Origin: Enterobacter cloacae | GTDB lineage: Bacteria > Pseudomonadota > Gammaproteobacteria > Enterobacterales > Enterobacteriaceae | Length of the DNA: 64,000 bases | Assembly: GCA_014169315.1 (NCBI GenBank) | Contig: AP022133.1 | Coordinates: 3,968,001-4,032,000 of the forward strand | Direction: 5' to 3' | Shown here: in pieces, positions 20,404 to 30,021 of the stretch | Layout of the letters: every line of letters begins with the position of its first letter | How positions within the stretch are numbered: the first letter of the stretch is position 1 | Notes under the pieces: generated by a model | Told to the model about the DNA's origin: nothing | The model's input: the letters and a program-made list of their open reading frames with translations, nothing else | The model's database searches: none | Translations under genes and position numbers: made by a program

Positions 20404-22608
20404 ATGGTACCGTTAACGTTTCTTCGAAAAAAAGCCACGCGCAGCGTGCCGCTTCTGCTGGCAGCCCTGATCTTCGCAGGCTGTGGCACCCAGGCACCCG
20501 ATCAAACCACTGCCCATATGCAGGGTTCAGCCCAGGCTGATTCTGGCTTTTATCTGCAACAAATGTCGCAGAGTTCAAATGATACCAAGACCAACTGGCA
20601 ATTACTCGCCATTCGTGCACTCCTGAAAGAGGGGAAAACCCAGCAGGCTGCCGAACTGTTCAACCAGTTGCCGAAAGATCTTAACGACACTCAGCGTCGT
20701 GAGCAGGAGCTGCAGTCTGCCGAACTGAAAGTGGCATTGAAAGATTTCGCGGCTGCGAAAAAGATCCTCGGTAATATCGACGTGAGCACGCTTGATAAAA
20801 ACCAGCAGGCTCGTTTCTGGCAGGCCGGTATCGCCGCTGAGCAGGGCCATCCTTCCCTGACGCTGCTGCGTGCTCTGGTCGCTCAGGAGCCCCTCCTCGG
20901 TGGGACGGACAAGCAGAAAAATATTGATGCTACCTGGCAGACGCTCGCCTCCATGACTCAGGAGCAGGCCCAGGCGCTGGTCATCAATGCAGACGAAAAC
21001 GTGTTGCAGGGCTGGCTGGACTTACAGCAAATGTGGTTTAACAACCGCAACGATCCGAAGATGCTGAAAGCGGGTATTACCGACTGGCAAACCCGCTACC
21101 CACAAAACCCAGGTGCGAAAATGCTGCCAACGCAGCTGGTAAACGTGCAGAACTTTAAACCTGCATCCACCAGCAAAATCGCTCTGCTCCTGCCGTTGAA
21201 TGGCCAGGCGGCGGTGTTTGGCCGTACCATTCAGCAAGGCTTTGAAGCGGCGAAAAACGGTACTCCTGCGGTAACAGGCAGTGCCGTTCCTGCTCAGGCG
21301 GCCCAGGCCGCGAACGTGAACGAGGTGGTCAGCCCTTCCACCGCAGAGACCAGTGACCTGACGACAGCACAAACGCCAGCTCAGGGCACCATGCAGAACC
21401 CGGTCACCGCGCCTGCCACGCCTGCAGCTGCACCTGCTGTCACACCTGCCCCGGCGGCTCAAGCTCCGGTGGCAACACCGGCTGCTCCAGCGACCAGCAC
21501 CGCAGTAGCACCGCAACCACAGACTACTCAACCTGCGCCTGCACCTGCACCTGCACCTGCACCTGCACCTGCACCTGCACCTGCACCGCAGCAGGCAGCA
21601 CAGCCCCAGAGTGTGGCAACCACCAGCGCCAACCCGGGCACTGAGCTGAAAATCTACGACACCAGCTCTCAGCCGCTCGATCAGGTTCTGGCGCAGGTTC
21701 AGCAGGACGGTGCAAGCATCGTTGTTGGCCCACTGCTGAAAAATAACGTGGAATCGCTGATGAAGAGCAATACCACGCTGAACGTGCTGGCGCTCAACCA
21801 GCCAGAGCAGGTTCAAAACCGTGCCAATATCTGCTACTTCGCCCTTTCACCGGAAGATGAAGCCCGCGATGCGGCACGTCATATTCACGAGCAGGGTAAA
21901 CAGGCTCCACTGTTGCTGATCCCACGTAGTTCGCTGGGCGATCGTGTCGCCACTGCGTTTGCCGGAGAGTGGCAGAAACTGGGCGGCGGTATTGTGCTGC
22001 AGCAAAAATTTGGCTCGACCTCTGAACTGAGAGCGGGCGTAAATGGCGGCACAGGTATCGCCCTTAATGGCAGCCCGGTCTCTGCCAGCCTGCCACAACA
22101 GCAAGGCGTAACTATCGGCGGCCTGACCATTCCTGCCCCACCAACCGACGCGCAAATCAGCGGTGGCGGCAAAGTGGACGCGGCCTATATTGTGGCCACA
22201 CCGGAAGAAATTGCCTTCATCAAGCCAATGATTGCTATGCGTAACGGTAGCCAGAGCGGCGCAACGCTTTACGCCAGCTCCCGCAGCGCACAAGGTACTG
22301 CCGGCCCGGATTTCCGTCTGGAAATGGAAGGTCTGCAATACAGCGAAATCCCTATGCTGGCAGGCAGCAATCCTGCACTGATGCAGCAAGCGCTGAGTAC
22401 CGTGCATAACGATTACTCTCTGGCGCGGCTGTATGCGATGGGTGTCGATGCGTGGGCGCTGGCGAACCACTTTACCCAGATGCGCCAGGTGCCAGGCTTT
22501 GAGCTGAACGGCAACACGGGCGATCTGACGGCAACTCAGGACTGCGTGATTAACAGGAAGTTATCATGGCTCAAATACCAGCAGGGGCAAATCGTCCCGG
22601 CCAGTTAA
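20404..22608 (+). CDS. lpoA: Outer-membrane lipoprotein LpoA, activator of PBP1A
   Basis: Lipoprotein of 734 residues that reaches from the outer membrane to stimulate the transpeptidase activity of PBP1A (MrcA). A signal peptide with the lipobox FAGC gives lipidated C27. The N-terminal helical TPR-like domain runs to about residue 255 and the C-terminal periplasmic-binding-like domain ([27 protein letters not shown]) follows. An unusually long Ala/Pro/Thr/Gln linker of about 130 residues sits inside the C-terminal part; E. coli LpoA is about 56 residues shorter. It overlaps the start of yraN by 43 bp. Confidence 0.95.
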   Translation: MVPLTFLRKKATRSVPLLLAALIFAGCGTQAPDQTTAHMQGSAQADSGFYLQQMSQSSNDTKTNWQLLAIRALLKEGKTQQAAELFNQLPKDLNDTQRREQELQSAELKVALKDFAAAKKILGNIDVSTLDKNQQARFWQAGIAAEQGHPSLTLLRALVAQEPLLGGTDKQKNIDATWQTLASMTQEQAQALVINADENVLQGWLDLQQMWFNNRNDPKMLKAGITDWQTRYPQNPGAKMLPTQLVNVQNFKPASTSKIALLLPLNGQAAVFGRTIQQGFEAAKNGTPAVTGSAVPAQAAQAANVNEVVSPSTAETSDLTTAQTPAQGTMQNPVTAPATPAAAPAVTPAPAAQAPVATPAAPATSTAVAPQPQTTQPAPAPAPAPAPAPAPAPAPQQAAQPQSVATTSANPGTELKIYDTSSQPLDQVLAQVQQDGASIVVGPLLKNNVESLMKSNTTLNVLALNQPEQVQNRANICYFALSPEDEARDAARHIHEQGKQAPLLLIPRSSLGDRVATAFAGEWQKLGGGIVLQQKFGSTSELRAGVNGGTGIALNGSPVSASLPQQQGVTIGGLTIPAPPTDAQISGGGKVDAAYIVATPEEIAFIKPMIAMRNGSQSGATLYASSRSAQGTAGPDFRLEMEGLQYSEIPMLAGSNPALMQQALSTVHNDYSLARLYAMGVDAWALANHFTQMRQVPGFELNGNTGDLTATQDCVINRKLSWLKYQQGQIVPAS
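21541..21588 (+). repeat. Hexanucleotide tandem repeat (GCACCT)8 inside lpoA
   Basis: Eight perfect copies of GCACCT, flanked by one GCGCCT before and GCACCG after, encode an uninterrupted Ala-Pro run in the LpoA linker. Because the unit is six bases, gain or loss of copies by slippage keeps the frame and changes only the linker length. Confidence 0.95.
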
Positions 22609-22961
22609 GCCGCAAAGAGACCGGTGACGCGTGGGAGTTAAAAGCGCGTCGCTGGCTTGAAGGCAAAGGACTGCGCTTTATCGCCGCTAACGTTCGCGGA
22701 CGTGGCGGCGAAATCGACCTGATCATGAAAGACGGTCAAATTATCGTGTTTGTTGAAGTACGCTACCGACAGTCTTCCCGTTTTGGCGGTGCTGCCGCCA
22801 GCGTGACGCTCGCCAAACAACATAAATTATTACAGACTGCCCACTTGTGGCTTGCCCGCCATAATGGGAGTTTTGATACTGTGGATTGCCGTTTCGATGT
22901 GATAGCCTTCACCGGAAGTGAGATCGAATGGCTTAAAAACGCGTTTGGCGAAGGCGCATAA
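22566..22961 (+). CDS. yraN: UPF0102 family protein YraN (putative nuclease fold)
   Basis: Protein of 131 residues in the UPF0102 family, predicted from its motifs to have a RecB/Holliday-junction-resolvase-like nuclease fold. [22 protein letters not shown] at about residues 47-68 carries the acidic and E-x-K/R-type positions of that fold. The molecular function is not established. Its start lies 43 bp inside the end of lpoA, so translation is probably coupled to lpoA. It is followed by diaA after 20 bp. Confidence 0.93.
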   Translation: MAQIPAGANRPGQLSRKETGDAWELKARRWLEGKGLRFIAANVRGRGGEIDLIMKDGQIIVFVEVRYRQSSRFGGAAASVTLAKQHKLLQTAHLWLARHNGSFDTVDCRFDVIAFTGSEIEWLKNAFGEGA

Positions 22962-22981
22962 ATAAGATTTAAAGGGATAAC

Positions 22982-23572
22982 GTGCTCGAAAGAATTAAAG
23001 TGTGCTTCACAGAAAGCATTCAGACTCAGATTGCTGCGGCGGAAGCCCTCCCGGACGCGATCTCCCGCGCAGCAATGACGCTGGTACAGTCTCTGTTGAA
23101 CGGCAACAAAATCCTCTGTTGTGGCAATGGCACCTCGGCCGCCAACGCACAGCATTTTGCTGCCAGCATGATCAACCGTTTTGAAACAGAACGCCCCAGT
23201 TTACCGGCCATTGCACTAAATACCGATAATGTGGTCTTAACAGCGATTGCTAACGATCGTCTGCATGACGAGATTTATGCGAAGCAGGTACGTGCCCTGG
23301 GTCATGCCGGAGATGTGCTACTGGCGATCTCCACGCGCGGTAACAGCCGGGATATCGTCAAAGCCGTTGAAGCCGCCGTCACTCGCGACATGACCATCGT
23401 TGCATTAACCGGCTATGACGGTGGTGAACTGGCGGGGCTGCTTGGGCCGCAGGATGTGGAAATTCGCATCCCTTCTCACCGTAGTGCGCGTATTCAGGAA
23501 ATGCATATGCTGACGGTAAACTGCTTATGCGACCTGATCGATAACACGCTTTTTCCTCACCAGGATGATTAA
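22982..23572 (+). CDS. diaA: DnaA initiator-associating protein DiaA
   Basis: SIS-domain protein of 196 residues, nearly identical to E. coli DiaA after the second residue. It forms a tetramer that binds DnaA domain I and promotes ordered DnaA assembly and replication initiation at oriC. The start is GTG at 22982, preceded by AAAGGGATAAC. Motifs [18 protein letters not shown] and [15 protein letters not shown] form the SIS phospho-sugar-like pocket. GmhA is a close paralogue; context and sequence favour DiaA. It ends 9 bp before dolP. Confidence 0.97.
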   Translation: MLERIKVCFTESIQTQIAAAEALPDAISRAAMTLVQSLLNGNKILCCGNGTSAANAQHFAASMINRFETERPSLPAIALNTDNVVLTAIANDRLHDEIYAKQVRALGHAGDVLLAISTRGNSRDIVKAVEAAVTRDMTIVALTGYDGGELAGLLGPQDVEIRIPSHRSARIQEMHMLTVNCLCDLIDNTLFPHQDD

Positions 23573-23581
23573 GGAGTACTA

Positions 23582-24157
23582 ATGAAGGCTTTATCGACCC
23601 TCGCAGTCCTTATGTCTGCACTGTTACTTCAGGGATGTATTGCTGCGGCCGTTGTCGGTACCGCAGCTGTAGGTACAAAGGCAGCAACCGACCCGCGTTC
23701 TGTGGGTACGCAGGTAGATGACGGTACGCTGGAGCTGCGCGTCAACAGTGCGCTGTCTAAAGATGAACAAATTAAGAAAGAAGCGCGCATCAACGTGACG
23801 GCTTATCAGGGCAAGGTGCTGCTGGCAGGCCAGGCACCGAATATGGAGCTCGCCTCACGTGCTAAACAGATTGCGATGGGTGTAGAAGGTACCACGGAAG
23901 TGTTTAATGAAGTGCGTCAGGGCCAGCCAATTGGCCTGGGCACGGCCTCTTCCGATACCTGGATCACCACCAAGGTACGTTCCCAGCTGTTGGGTACAGA
24001 CCAGGTGAAATCCTCAAACGTGAAAGTGACGACCGAAAATGGCGAAGTGTTCCTGCTGGGTCTGGTCACCGATCGTGAAGGGAAAGCGGCTGCCGATATC
24101 GCCAGCCGGGTGAGCGGTGTGAAACACGTCACCACCGCGTTTACCTATATCAAGTAA
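23582..24157 (+). CDS. dolP: Outer-membrane lipoprotein DolP (YraP), dual BON domain
   Basis: Lipoprotein of 191 residues with a signal peptide and lipobox LQGC (lipidated C19). Two BON domains follow, at about residues 46-115 (LELRVNSALSKDEQI) and 125-190 (WITTKVRSQLLG). In E. coli it maintains outer-membrane integrity, localises to the division site through anionic phospholipids, and belongs to the sigma-E regulon. It is the last gene of the lpoA-yraN-diaA-dolP cluster and is followed by a hairpin terminator. Confidence 0.96.
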   Translation: MKALSTLAVLMSALLLQGCIAAAVVGTAAVGTKAATDPRSVGTQVDDGTLELRVNSALSKDEQIKKEARINVTAYQGKVLLAGQAPNMELASRAKQIAMGVEGTTEVFNEVRQGQPIGLGTASSDTWITTKVRSQLLGTDQVKSSNVKVTTENGEVFLLGLVTDREGKAAADIASRVSGVKHVTTAFTYIK

Positions 24158-24176
24158 GCAGAACGCAAAACTGCAG

Positions 24177-24212
24177 GCCCGGTAGGCGTCATCAACGCTA
24201 CCGGGCTTTTTT
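24177..24212 (+). terminator. dolP terminator with REP-like arms
   Basis: A stem GCCCGGTAG(G)CGT / ACGCTACCGGGC with one bulged base is followed by six T residues. The arms match the REP family seen elsewhere in the window, so the element may serve as both repeat and terminator between convergent dolP and yraQ. Confidence 0.85.
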
Positions 24213-25248
24213 ATATCAGCGCAATACACCCCACAATCACCCCGCTTAACGCCACCAGCCCCGCAGTCAGCCACAGCGCTTTCGCCGGGAATGACTTTCT
24301 CAGCATGATAAGTGACGGCAGGCTGATCGCCGGCAGTGTGATGAGTAGCGCCAGCGCCGGGGCGGTTCCCATACCGGCCAGCATCATGGTTTGCACAATG
24401 GGGATTTCCGCCGCGGTTGGGATCACAAACAGGCAACCTGCAACCGCCATCGCCACTACCCACAGCAGCGTATTGTCGATTGCCCCGTCCGCATGCGGGA
24501 AGAGCCAGACACGCGCGGCCCCCAGAACCAGCACCGCCAGGATATAAACCGGGATTGTGCTCCAGAAAAGCTGCCACAGCGCACTCCCCCAACGCGCAAA
24601 GAAACCACCCTGCGGCTCCCCCATCTCCAGCTCGACAGGGGCTGGCTCAGGTTCGTTGTCTTTCACCAGGTTTTGTACCAGCGTCGCCACCACCAGCACC
24701 GTCAGAAGCCCAGCCACCAGACGGATAACGGCAAAATGCCAGCCAAGCACAAAGCCCATAAATACCAGCGTTGCCGGGTTTAACAGCGGGTTGCCCATCC
24801 AGAACGCGAGCGCACCGCCCATTGATACGCGCTGGCGACGCATTCCGGCGGCGACAGGTGCAGCACAGCAAGAACACATCATCCCCGGAAGGGCAAAAAT
24901 CGTCCCCAGCAGGGTGCCCTGAAAACGTGGTTGACCCAGGGTTTTCACCAGCCAGTGACGCGGAATAAGAACCTGAATCAGCGACCCCAGGATCACGCCT
25001 AATACGGCAGCTTTCCAGACCGCAAGGAAATAGACCATCGCATAATCCCACGCCGCCTGCAGCGGGCTGGAATCGGCCTGAGTGAGAATGGATTTACCTA
25101 TGCTGTGGGTATCGGCGGCGGTGAAAGCTTTACCGTAATACGGCTGCCATTTCACATACCAGAGGCCGACAATAACCACGAGAAAGAAGAGTGCGGGTTT
25201 CCACCATTGAACAGGTGTTGCCGCCTGAGATGAAGACTGACCAGTCAT
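24211..25248 (-). CDS. yraQ: Predicted membrane permease YraQ
   Basis: Integral membrane protein of 345 residues in the DUF318/ArsP-like permease family, with about eight to nine hydrophobic spans. The cysteine-containing motif MMCSCCAAPVAAGMRRQ near the middle and FWMGNPLLNPATLVF are family signatures; a second conserved block is FVIPTAAEIPI. Related proteins export organoarsenicals, but the substrate of YraQ is not known. It is convergent with dolP and lies 38 bp upstream of the 3' end of yraR on the same strand. Confidence 0.9.
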   Translation of the reverse strand: MTGQSSSQAATPVQWWKPALFFLVVIVGLWYVKWQPYYGKAFTAADTHSIGKSILTQADSSPLQAAWDYAMVYFLAVWKAAVLGVILGSLIQVLIPRHWLVKTLGQPRFQGTLLGTIFALPGMMCSCCAAPVAAGMRRQRVSMGGALAFWMGNPLLNPATLVFMGFVLGWHFAVIRLVAGLLTVLVVATLVQNLVKDNEPEPAPVELEMGEPQGGFFARWGSALWQLFWSTIPVYILAVLVLGAARVWLFPHADGAIDNTLLWVVAMAVAGCLFVIPTAAEIPIVQTMMLAGMGTAPALALLITLPAISLPSLIMLRKSFPAKALWLTAGLVALSGVIVGCIALI

Positions 25249-25286
25249 AGCATTCCCCGGAGAGTGTTAGAATTAGCCGGGGGAGT

Positions 25287-25931
25287 TTACGCCTCGCCCT
25301 GAGCGATTTCACGCAGTTTTGCCGAAGGGATGATATTCACCCCCTCCTGAGACGGAGCCAGCGCTTCTTTCAGCATCGCGCGCGCCACATCCCGCGCTTC
25401 AATAGATTTCCAGTTACCGGGCAGCAACGTAAACAACGGAGCGAAGACAGATTCATTAAAACGCCGTTTTTCGCGGTGCCCAAGCAGCATAGAGGGGCGG
25501 ACGATCGTCAGGTATTCCCACTTCTGCGCGATCAGCGCCTTCTCCATCTTTCCTTTTACCTTGTTATAGAAAAAGGGAGAGTTTGCATTTGCCCCCATCG
25601 AACTGACCACCACCAGATGTCTGGCACCCAGCTTTTTGGCTCTGAGCGCAGTATCAATAACCAGCGCATAATCGGCATGCACAAACGCTGCTTTACTGCC
25701 CGCGTCACGCCGGGTCGTGCCCAGGCAGCAAAACGCAATATCAATGGGATCACGCACCTGCGCCAGCGCATCGGTCAGATTAGGATCATGAGGATTAAAC
25801 ACACCGGAGGTATCAGCAAGCGGGCGGCGCGTCGGCGCGGCGATGTAATTCACCTTGCGCTCCTGAATCAGCAGTCGTAGCAAATACCCGCCTACCAGCC
25901 CGGTTGCGCCTGTAATTAGCACCTGACTCAT
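25287..25931 (-). CDS. yraR: NAD(P)-binding oxidoreductase-like protein YraR
   Basis: Protein of 214 residues with a Rossmann nucleotide-binding motif [13 protein letters not shown] at residues 6-18 and an atypical SDR/NmrA-like fold. It resembles the human TIP30/HTATIP2 and bacterial Oxi1-type family. [26 protein letters not shown] contains the SDR-type Y-x-x-x-K. The substrate is unknown. The gene follows yhbP by 3 bp and is probably co-transcribed with it and with yraQ. Confidence 0.9.
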   Translation of the reverse strand: MSQVLITGATGLVGGYLLRLLIQERKVNYIAAPTRRPLADTSGVFNPHDPNLTDALAQVRDPIDIAFCCLGTTRRDAGSKAAFVHADYALVIDTALRAKKLGARHLVVVSSMGANANSPFFYNKVKGKMEKALIAQKWEYLTIVRPSMLLGHREKRRFNESVFAPLFTLLPGNWKSIEARDVARAMLKEALAPSQEGVNIIPSAKLREIAQGEA

Positions 25932-25934
25932 ACG

Positions 25935-26363
25935 CTACTCCTGACGTAGCCAGTGGATTTTTTTACCAAATCCCAGTGTGTTATCTGTGAATTTTAGCTC
26001 ATCAAGGCGGATTTCCCACACCGGCGCTTTAAACGCAAGCGCAACCGGGAAACGGCGAGTGTAGTGTTTACGCTGTACCTCGCTTTCTTCCCCGTCCAGA
26101 CGGCGGATCTCCCCTTTGAACTGCACCCCGCGGATCTGCGCGACCGTTTTCGGCTGGCCGTTGACCGTACCCGCCACCTTCGCCTGTGGCCCCGTCATTT
26201 GTGCATGACGCGTTTTATCTTCGCTCAGGACATAAAAGGCCACGCGTACGGGATCGTAGTAGTAGAACGCGTTTGCACACCACATTTCACCTGCGTCATA
26301 CACACACCAGGTAACAACATGCTGCTTCGCCAGCCAGCGGTTAATGGCGGCCAGTGTTTCCAT
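25935..26363 (-). CDS. yhbP: UPF0306 family protein YhbP (flavin-binding split barrel-like)
   Basis: Protein of 142 residues in the YhbP/UPF0306 family, related to pyridoxamine-5'-phosphate oxidase-type FMN-binding split barrels. The segment [28 protein letters not shown] is the family's central strand region. No function is established. It is divergent from yhbQ, with only about 56 bp between the two start codons, and precedes yraR by 3 bp. Confidence 0.9.
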   Translation of the reverse strand: METLAAINRWLAKQHVVTWCVYDAGEMWCANAFYYYDPVRVAFYVLSEDKTRHAQMTGPQAKVAGTVNGQPKTVAQIRGVQFKGEIRRLDGEESEVQRKHYTRRFPVALAFKAPVWEIRLDELKFTDNTLGFGKKIHWLRQE

Positions 26364-26419
26364 TTTCGTTCTCTCTCATGCTATGGTGCGCTCACCTTAA
26401 CATACTGAATCTGTATACC

Positions 26420-26707
26420 GTGTGCTGGTTTCTCTATCTTGTCCGAACCGCTGATAATGCCCTCTACACCGGAATAACCACCGATGTGGCGCGGCGTTTC
26501 CTGCAACATCAAACGGGGAAAGGGGCAAAAGCGCTGCGGGGGAAAGGGGAATTACAGCTCGCCTTTTCAGCGCCCGTGGGGGACAGATCGCTGGCGCTCA
26601 GAATGGAATACCGCATTAAGCAGTTGACGAAGCGCCAGAAAGAGCGCCTCGTCACCGGAGACGGCTCCTTTGAGGCGCTACGCGAGAGCCTGGTTAAAAC
26701 CGATTGA
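26420..26707 (+). CDS. yhbQ: GIY-YIG nuclease-domain protein YhbQ
   Basis: Small GIY-YIG (UvrC-N/URI type) protein of 95 residues from the GTG at 26420, which gives [20 protein letters not shown] and aligns with the E. coli start MTPWFLYLIRT. Longer ATG starts exist upstream (26354, 26378) but have no family support, and the Shine-Dalgarno is poor at all of them, so the start is uncertain. The conserved Tyr pair, the Arg in DVARRF and the [14 protein letters not shown] motif are present. E. coli YhbQ is a reported DNA endonuclease of unclear role. The 3' end overlaps convergent yhbS by 14 bp. Confidence 0.85.
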   Translation: MCWFLYLVRTADNALYTGITTDVARRFLQHQTGKGAKALRGKGELQLAFSAPVGDRSLALRMEYRIKQLTKRQKERLVTGDGSFEALRESLVKTD

Positions 26708-27197
26708 AGTGGTCGTGGTACTCTACCAGGCCATTCACGCCGTTTAGCGCATCATCTGCCAGACGGTGTACCTGGAAGGCGGATTCAGTGCCCGGCCAGC
26801 GGCAACGCAGATCGTAATGCGCCGCCTGCTCGAAACCTAAACGGCTATAGAGTGCCGGTTCGCCCAGCGTCACCACGGCGGCGTAGCCAAACTCATTCAG
26901 CGAGTCCAGCCCTTCATAAACCAGCTGACGCGCCAGCCCCTGACCACGGTAGTTCTCATCGACCGCCAGCGGTGCCATTCCTACCCACTGTAGCTCTTCA
27001 CCCTGAACTGTCACCGGGCTGAAGGCGACATAGCCAACCACCTGCCCTTCGTCATCGGTGGCAACCAGCCCCAGCGTAATCAGGCCGTCTTCGCGGAGAT
27101 CGTGGACCAGTTGGGCTTCTGCATCGCTCGCAAAAGAACGGCGTAACAACGCATCGATACCCGGTGCATCAATCCCAATTTCAACTCGAATCAGCAT
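26694..27197 (-). CDS. yhbS: GNAT-family N-acetyltransferase YhbS
   Basis: GNAT acetyltransferase of 167 residues. The acetyl-CoA pyrophosphate loop is [10 protein letters not shown] (Q/R-x-x-G-x-G/A) near residue 85, preceded by APLAVDENY and followed by [11 protein letters not shown]. The native acceptor is not known. The gene overlaps yhbT by 7 bp at its start and convergent yhbQ by 14 bp at its end, so it is translated after yhbT in a two-gene unit. Confidence 0.92.
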   Translation of the reverse strand: MLIRVEIGIDAPGIDALLRRSFASDAEAQLVHDLREDGLITLGLVATDDEGQVVGYVAFSPVTVQGEELQWVGMAPLAVDENYRGQGLARQLVYEGLDSLNEFGYAAVVTLGEPALYSRLGFEQAAHYDLRCRWPGTESAFQVHRLADDALNGVNGLVEYHDHFNRF

Positions 27198-27715
27198 GGC
27201 TCACCTACTGAAGTGTGTTTACTTTCCGGCGGGGTTTTCAGCCCGGCCTCAACGAAATCTGCCATTTGCATCAACATCACGTGCAGTGCTTTCGGCATCT
27301 GCTCCAGCTCAATGGCATCCATTAAATTTTTGACGTACAGACCGAGTTCCGTATCACCTTCAATCACCAGACGGCGCTGGAAGAAGAGCGTATCCGGATC
27401 CTGCTTACGCGCGGCGATCATCAACAGATCGCTGGCATTGGCGCTAAAGCTCACATCCGCTTCGGCGGACTCTCGTACGATCAGCTGGTTATTCTCAACC
27501 GAAGTAAACCAGCGCAGCCCGATATCACGGACTTCAATACTTAGCCAGCGGCCTTCCAGAAACTCCAGCTCGCCGTCCTGCAGCGCCTGGCGAAACTGCC
27601 AGCTCAGCACCTGCTCCAGCACCTGGCGTTTAAGCGCGAACGGTGCCAGTTTTACCGGCACGCTCAGCATTGATGGCCCAAATTGTACGAGACGTGAACG
27701 CAGTTTATCCAGCAC
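27191..27715 (-). CDS. ubiT: SCP2-domain ubiquinone accessory protein YhbT (UbiT)
   Basis: Protein of 174 residues with an SCP2 sterol-carrier lipid-binding domain (about residues 45-145: VEVRDIGLRWFTSVENNQL, ADVSFSANASDLLMIA). E. coli UbiT (YhbT) is required with UbiU and UbiV for oxygen-independent ubiquinone synthesis, probably as the lipid-binding scaffold. It is divergent from ubiU across about 220 bp, so the three anaerobic Ubi genes share one control region. yhbS overlaps its 3' end. Confidence 0.93.
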   Translation of the reverse strand: MLDKLRSRLVQFGPSMLSVPVKLAPFALKRQVLEQVLSWQFRQALQDGELEFLEGRWLSIEVRDIGLRWFTSVENNQLIVRESAEADVSFSANASDLLMIAARKQDPDTLFFQRRLVIEGDTELGLYVKNLMDAIELEQMPKALHVMLMQMADFVEAGLKTPPESKHTSVGEPC

Positions 27716-27936
27716 GAGCTTTACTCCCTGATAGCAATAATCCGGTTATTTTGCCATATCCGGAGGACAACATAGCGGCGTAAATCAACAAACTGTCGTC
27801 CGGTGTACCTCATTATTGGTGTCATCAATACGCCATTAGCTGCCTTAAATCAAAAATTGTCGCGTATGGGTTAATTAAAATCCCAGCTCGTTAACAATTT
27901 TGCGATCGCAGTGATCGACTGACATCAGGATAAATT

Positions 27937-28932
27937 ATGGAGCTGCTCTGCCCTGCCGGAAACCTTCCGGCGCTTAAGGCGGCCATCGAAAATGGGGCCG
28001 ATGCGGTCTATATCGGGCTGAAAGACGATACTAACGCCCGCCATTTTGCTGGCCTCAACTTTACGGAGAAAAAGCTTCAGGAAGCCGTTAACTTCGTACA
28101 CCAGCACCGCCGTAAGCTGCATATCGCCATCAACACGTTTGCCCATCCTGATGGCTACGCACGCTGGCAGCGCGCGGTGGACATGGCGGCGCAATTGGGT
28201 GCAGATGCGTTGATTCTGGCCGACCTCGCCATGCTTGAGTATGCGGCAGAACGCTACCCACATATTGAGCGCCACGTCTCCGTTCAGGCATCCGCCACCA
28301 ACGAAGAGGCCGTGCGTTTTTACCATCGTCATTTTGACGTTGCCCGCGTCGTGCTGCCGCGCGTGCTCTCTATTCATCAGGTTAAGCAACTCGCTCGCGT
28401 CACGCCAGTGCCGCTGGAAGTTTTTGCCTTTGGCAGTCTGTGCATCATGGCCGAAGGGCGTTGCTATCTTTCCTCCTATTTAACCGGTGAATCACCGAAT
28501 ACCGTCGGAGCCTGCTCACCTGCCCGCTTTGTTCGCTGGCAGCAAACGCCGCAGGGGCTGGAGTCTCGCCTGAATGAAGTGCTGATTGACCGCTATCAGG
28601 ACGGTGAAAACGCTGGCTACCCGACGCTGTGCAAAGGCCGCTACCTGGTCGACGGCGAGCGTTATCACGCCCTGGAAGAGCCCACCAGCCTCAACACGCT
28701 GGAGCTGCTGCCGGAACTGCTGGCTGCCAATATTGCCTCTGTGAAAATTGAAGGCCGCCAGCGCAGCCCGGCCTACGTGAGCCAGGTGGCAAAAGTCTGG
28801 CGTCAGGCCATCGACCGTTGCATGGCCGATCCGCAGAACTATGCCCCGCAACCTGTCTGGATGGAGACGCTCGGCGCGATGTCTGAAGGTACACAAACCA
28901 CGCTTGGCGCGTATCACCGTAAATGGCAGTGA
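27937..28932 (+). CDS. ubiU: O2-independent ubiquinone hydroxylation protein UbiU
   Basis: U32 peptidase-family protein of 331 residues that with UbiV carries out anaerobic hydroxylation steps in ubiquinone synthesis. The four cysteines that ligate its [4Fe-4S] cluster are all present at the E. coli positions: C169, C176, C193 and C232. The N terminus MELLCPAGNLPALKAAI is typical of U32. It was formerly yhbU. It ends 7 bp before ubiV, with which it forms a heterodimer. Confidence 0.96.
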   Translation: MELLCPAGNLPALKAAIENGADAVYIGLKDDTNARHFAGLNFTEKKLQEAVNFVHQHRRKLHIAINTFAHPDGYARWQRAVDMAAQLGADALILADLAMLEYAAERYPHIERHVSVQASATNEEAVRFYHRHFDVARVVLPRVLSIHQVKQLARVTPVPLEVFAFGSLCIMAEGRCYLSSYLTGESPNTVGACSPARFVRWQQTPQGLESRLNEVLIDRYQDGENAGYPTLCKGRYLVDGERYHALEEPTSLNTLELLPELLAANIASVKIEGRQRSPAYVSQVAKVWRQAIDRCMADPQNYAPQPVWMETLGAMSEGTQTTLGAYHRKWQ

Positions 28933-28939
28933 GATAACC

Positions 28940-29818
28940 ATGAAATATTCATTAGGGCCAGTGCTCTACTACTGGTCAAAAGAGACGCTGGAAGATTTTT
29001 ATCAACAGGCCGCGACCAGCAGCGCAGATGTGATTTACCTCGGCGAAGCGGTATGCAGCAAGCGCCGGGCAACAAAAGTGGGTGACTGGCTGGATATGGC
29101 CAAAAGCCTGGCGGGAAGTGGCAAACAGGTTGTGTTGTCGACGCTGGCACTGGTTCAGGCCTCATCTGAACTGGGTGAGCTGAAGCGCTATGTCGAAAAC
29201 GGTGAGTTCCTTCTGGAGGCCAGCGATTTAGGCGTGGTGAATATGTGCGCCGAACGCAAACTGCCGTTTGTCGCCGGACATGCGCTGAACTGCTATAACG
29301 CGGTGACACTGCGCCTGTTGCTGAAACAGGGTATGACCCGCTGGTGTATGCCGGTAGAACTCTCCCGCGACTGGCTGGCAAACCTGCTGACTCAGTGCGA
29401 AGAGCTGGGGATCCGCAATCAGTTTGAAGTGGAAGTGCTGAGCTACGGGCATCTGCCGCTGGCCTACTCCGCGCGTTGTTTTACCGCCCGTTCGGAAGAC
29501 CGTCCGAAAGACGAATGCGAAACCTGCTGTATAAAATACCCAAACGGACGCAGTATGCTGTCGCAGGAAAATCAGCAGGTATTTGTCCTCAACGGTATTC
29601 AGACCATGAGTGGCTATGTCTATAACCTCGGCAACGAGCTGGCATCGATGAAAGGGCTGGTGGACGTGGTACGCCTGTCACCGCTGGATACGGAAGTCTT
29701 CGCGATGCTGGACGCATTCCGCGCCAATGAAAACGGTGCCTCTCCCCTGGCGCTGACGGCCAACAGCGACTGTAATGGCTACTGGAAACGCCTCGCCGGG
29801 CTGGAGCTGCAGGCGTAA
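28940..29818 (+). CDS. ubiV: O2-independent ubiquinone hydroxylation protein UbiV
   Basis: U32-family partner of UbiU, 292 residues, the E. coli length. The [4Fe-4S] ligands C39, C180, C193 and C197 match the known ones. The start chosen, ATG at 28940, gives MKYSLGPVLYYW; a longer frame upstream overlaps ubiU and has no family support. It was formerly yhbV. An ERIC element begins just after its stop codon. Confidence 0.96.
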   Translation: MKYSLGPVLYYWSKETLEDFYQQAATSSADVIYLGEAVCSKRRATKVGDWLDMAKSLAGSGKQVVLSTLALVQASSELGELKRYVENGEFLLEASDLGVVNMCAERKLPFVAGHALNCYNAVTLRLLLKQGMTRWCMPVELSRDWLANLLTQCEELGIRNQFEVEVLSYGHLPLAYSARCFTARSEDRPKDECETCCIKYPNGRSMLSQENQQVFVLNGIQTMSGYVYNLGNELASMKGLVDVVRLSPLDTEVFAMLDAFRANENGASPLALTANSDCNGYWKRLAGLELQA

Positions 29819-29830
29819 ATTTACACAACA

Positions 29831-29938
29831 TCATTCAAGTTGCATCAAGGCGGCAAGTCTGAGGATCCCCAGGAGCTTACTCAAGTAAGTGACTGGGGTG
29901 AACAGACGCAGCCAACACAGAGACAGCGTGAAGGATGA
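29831..29938. repeat. ERIC (intergenic repeat unit) element
   Basis: The core AGGAGCTTACTCAAGTAAGT plus GACTGGGGTGA is the hallmark of the enterobacterial repetitive intergenic consensus, and the ends TCATTCAAGTTGC and GCGTGAAGGATGA form its imperfect terminal inverted repeat. At about 108 bp it is somewhat shorter than the usual 127. It lies between ubiV and yhbW. Confidence 0.9.
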
Positions 29939-30021
29939 AGTGTAAAAGCTCACTTTGTTAACAACGGTTAGTAATTTTTAATGCACTATTAAAAGATTCA
30001 CCGTCGACAAAGTGAGCTGTT

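Noticed and set aside
27800..27830. TTGG-TGTCATCAA upstream of ubiU as an FNR site
   Set aside because: The half-sites TTG and CAA are one base too close for the TTGAT-N4-ATCAA consensus; I could not support it by eye, although FNR control of ubiUV would fit biology.
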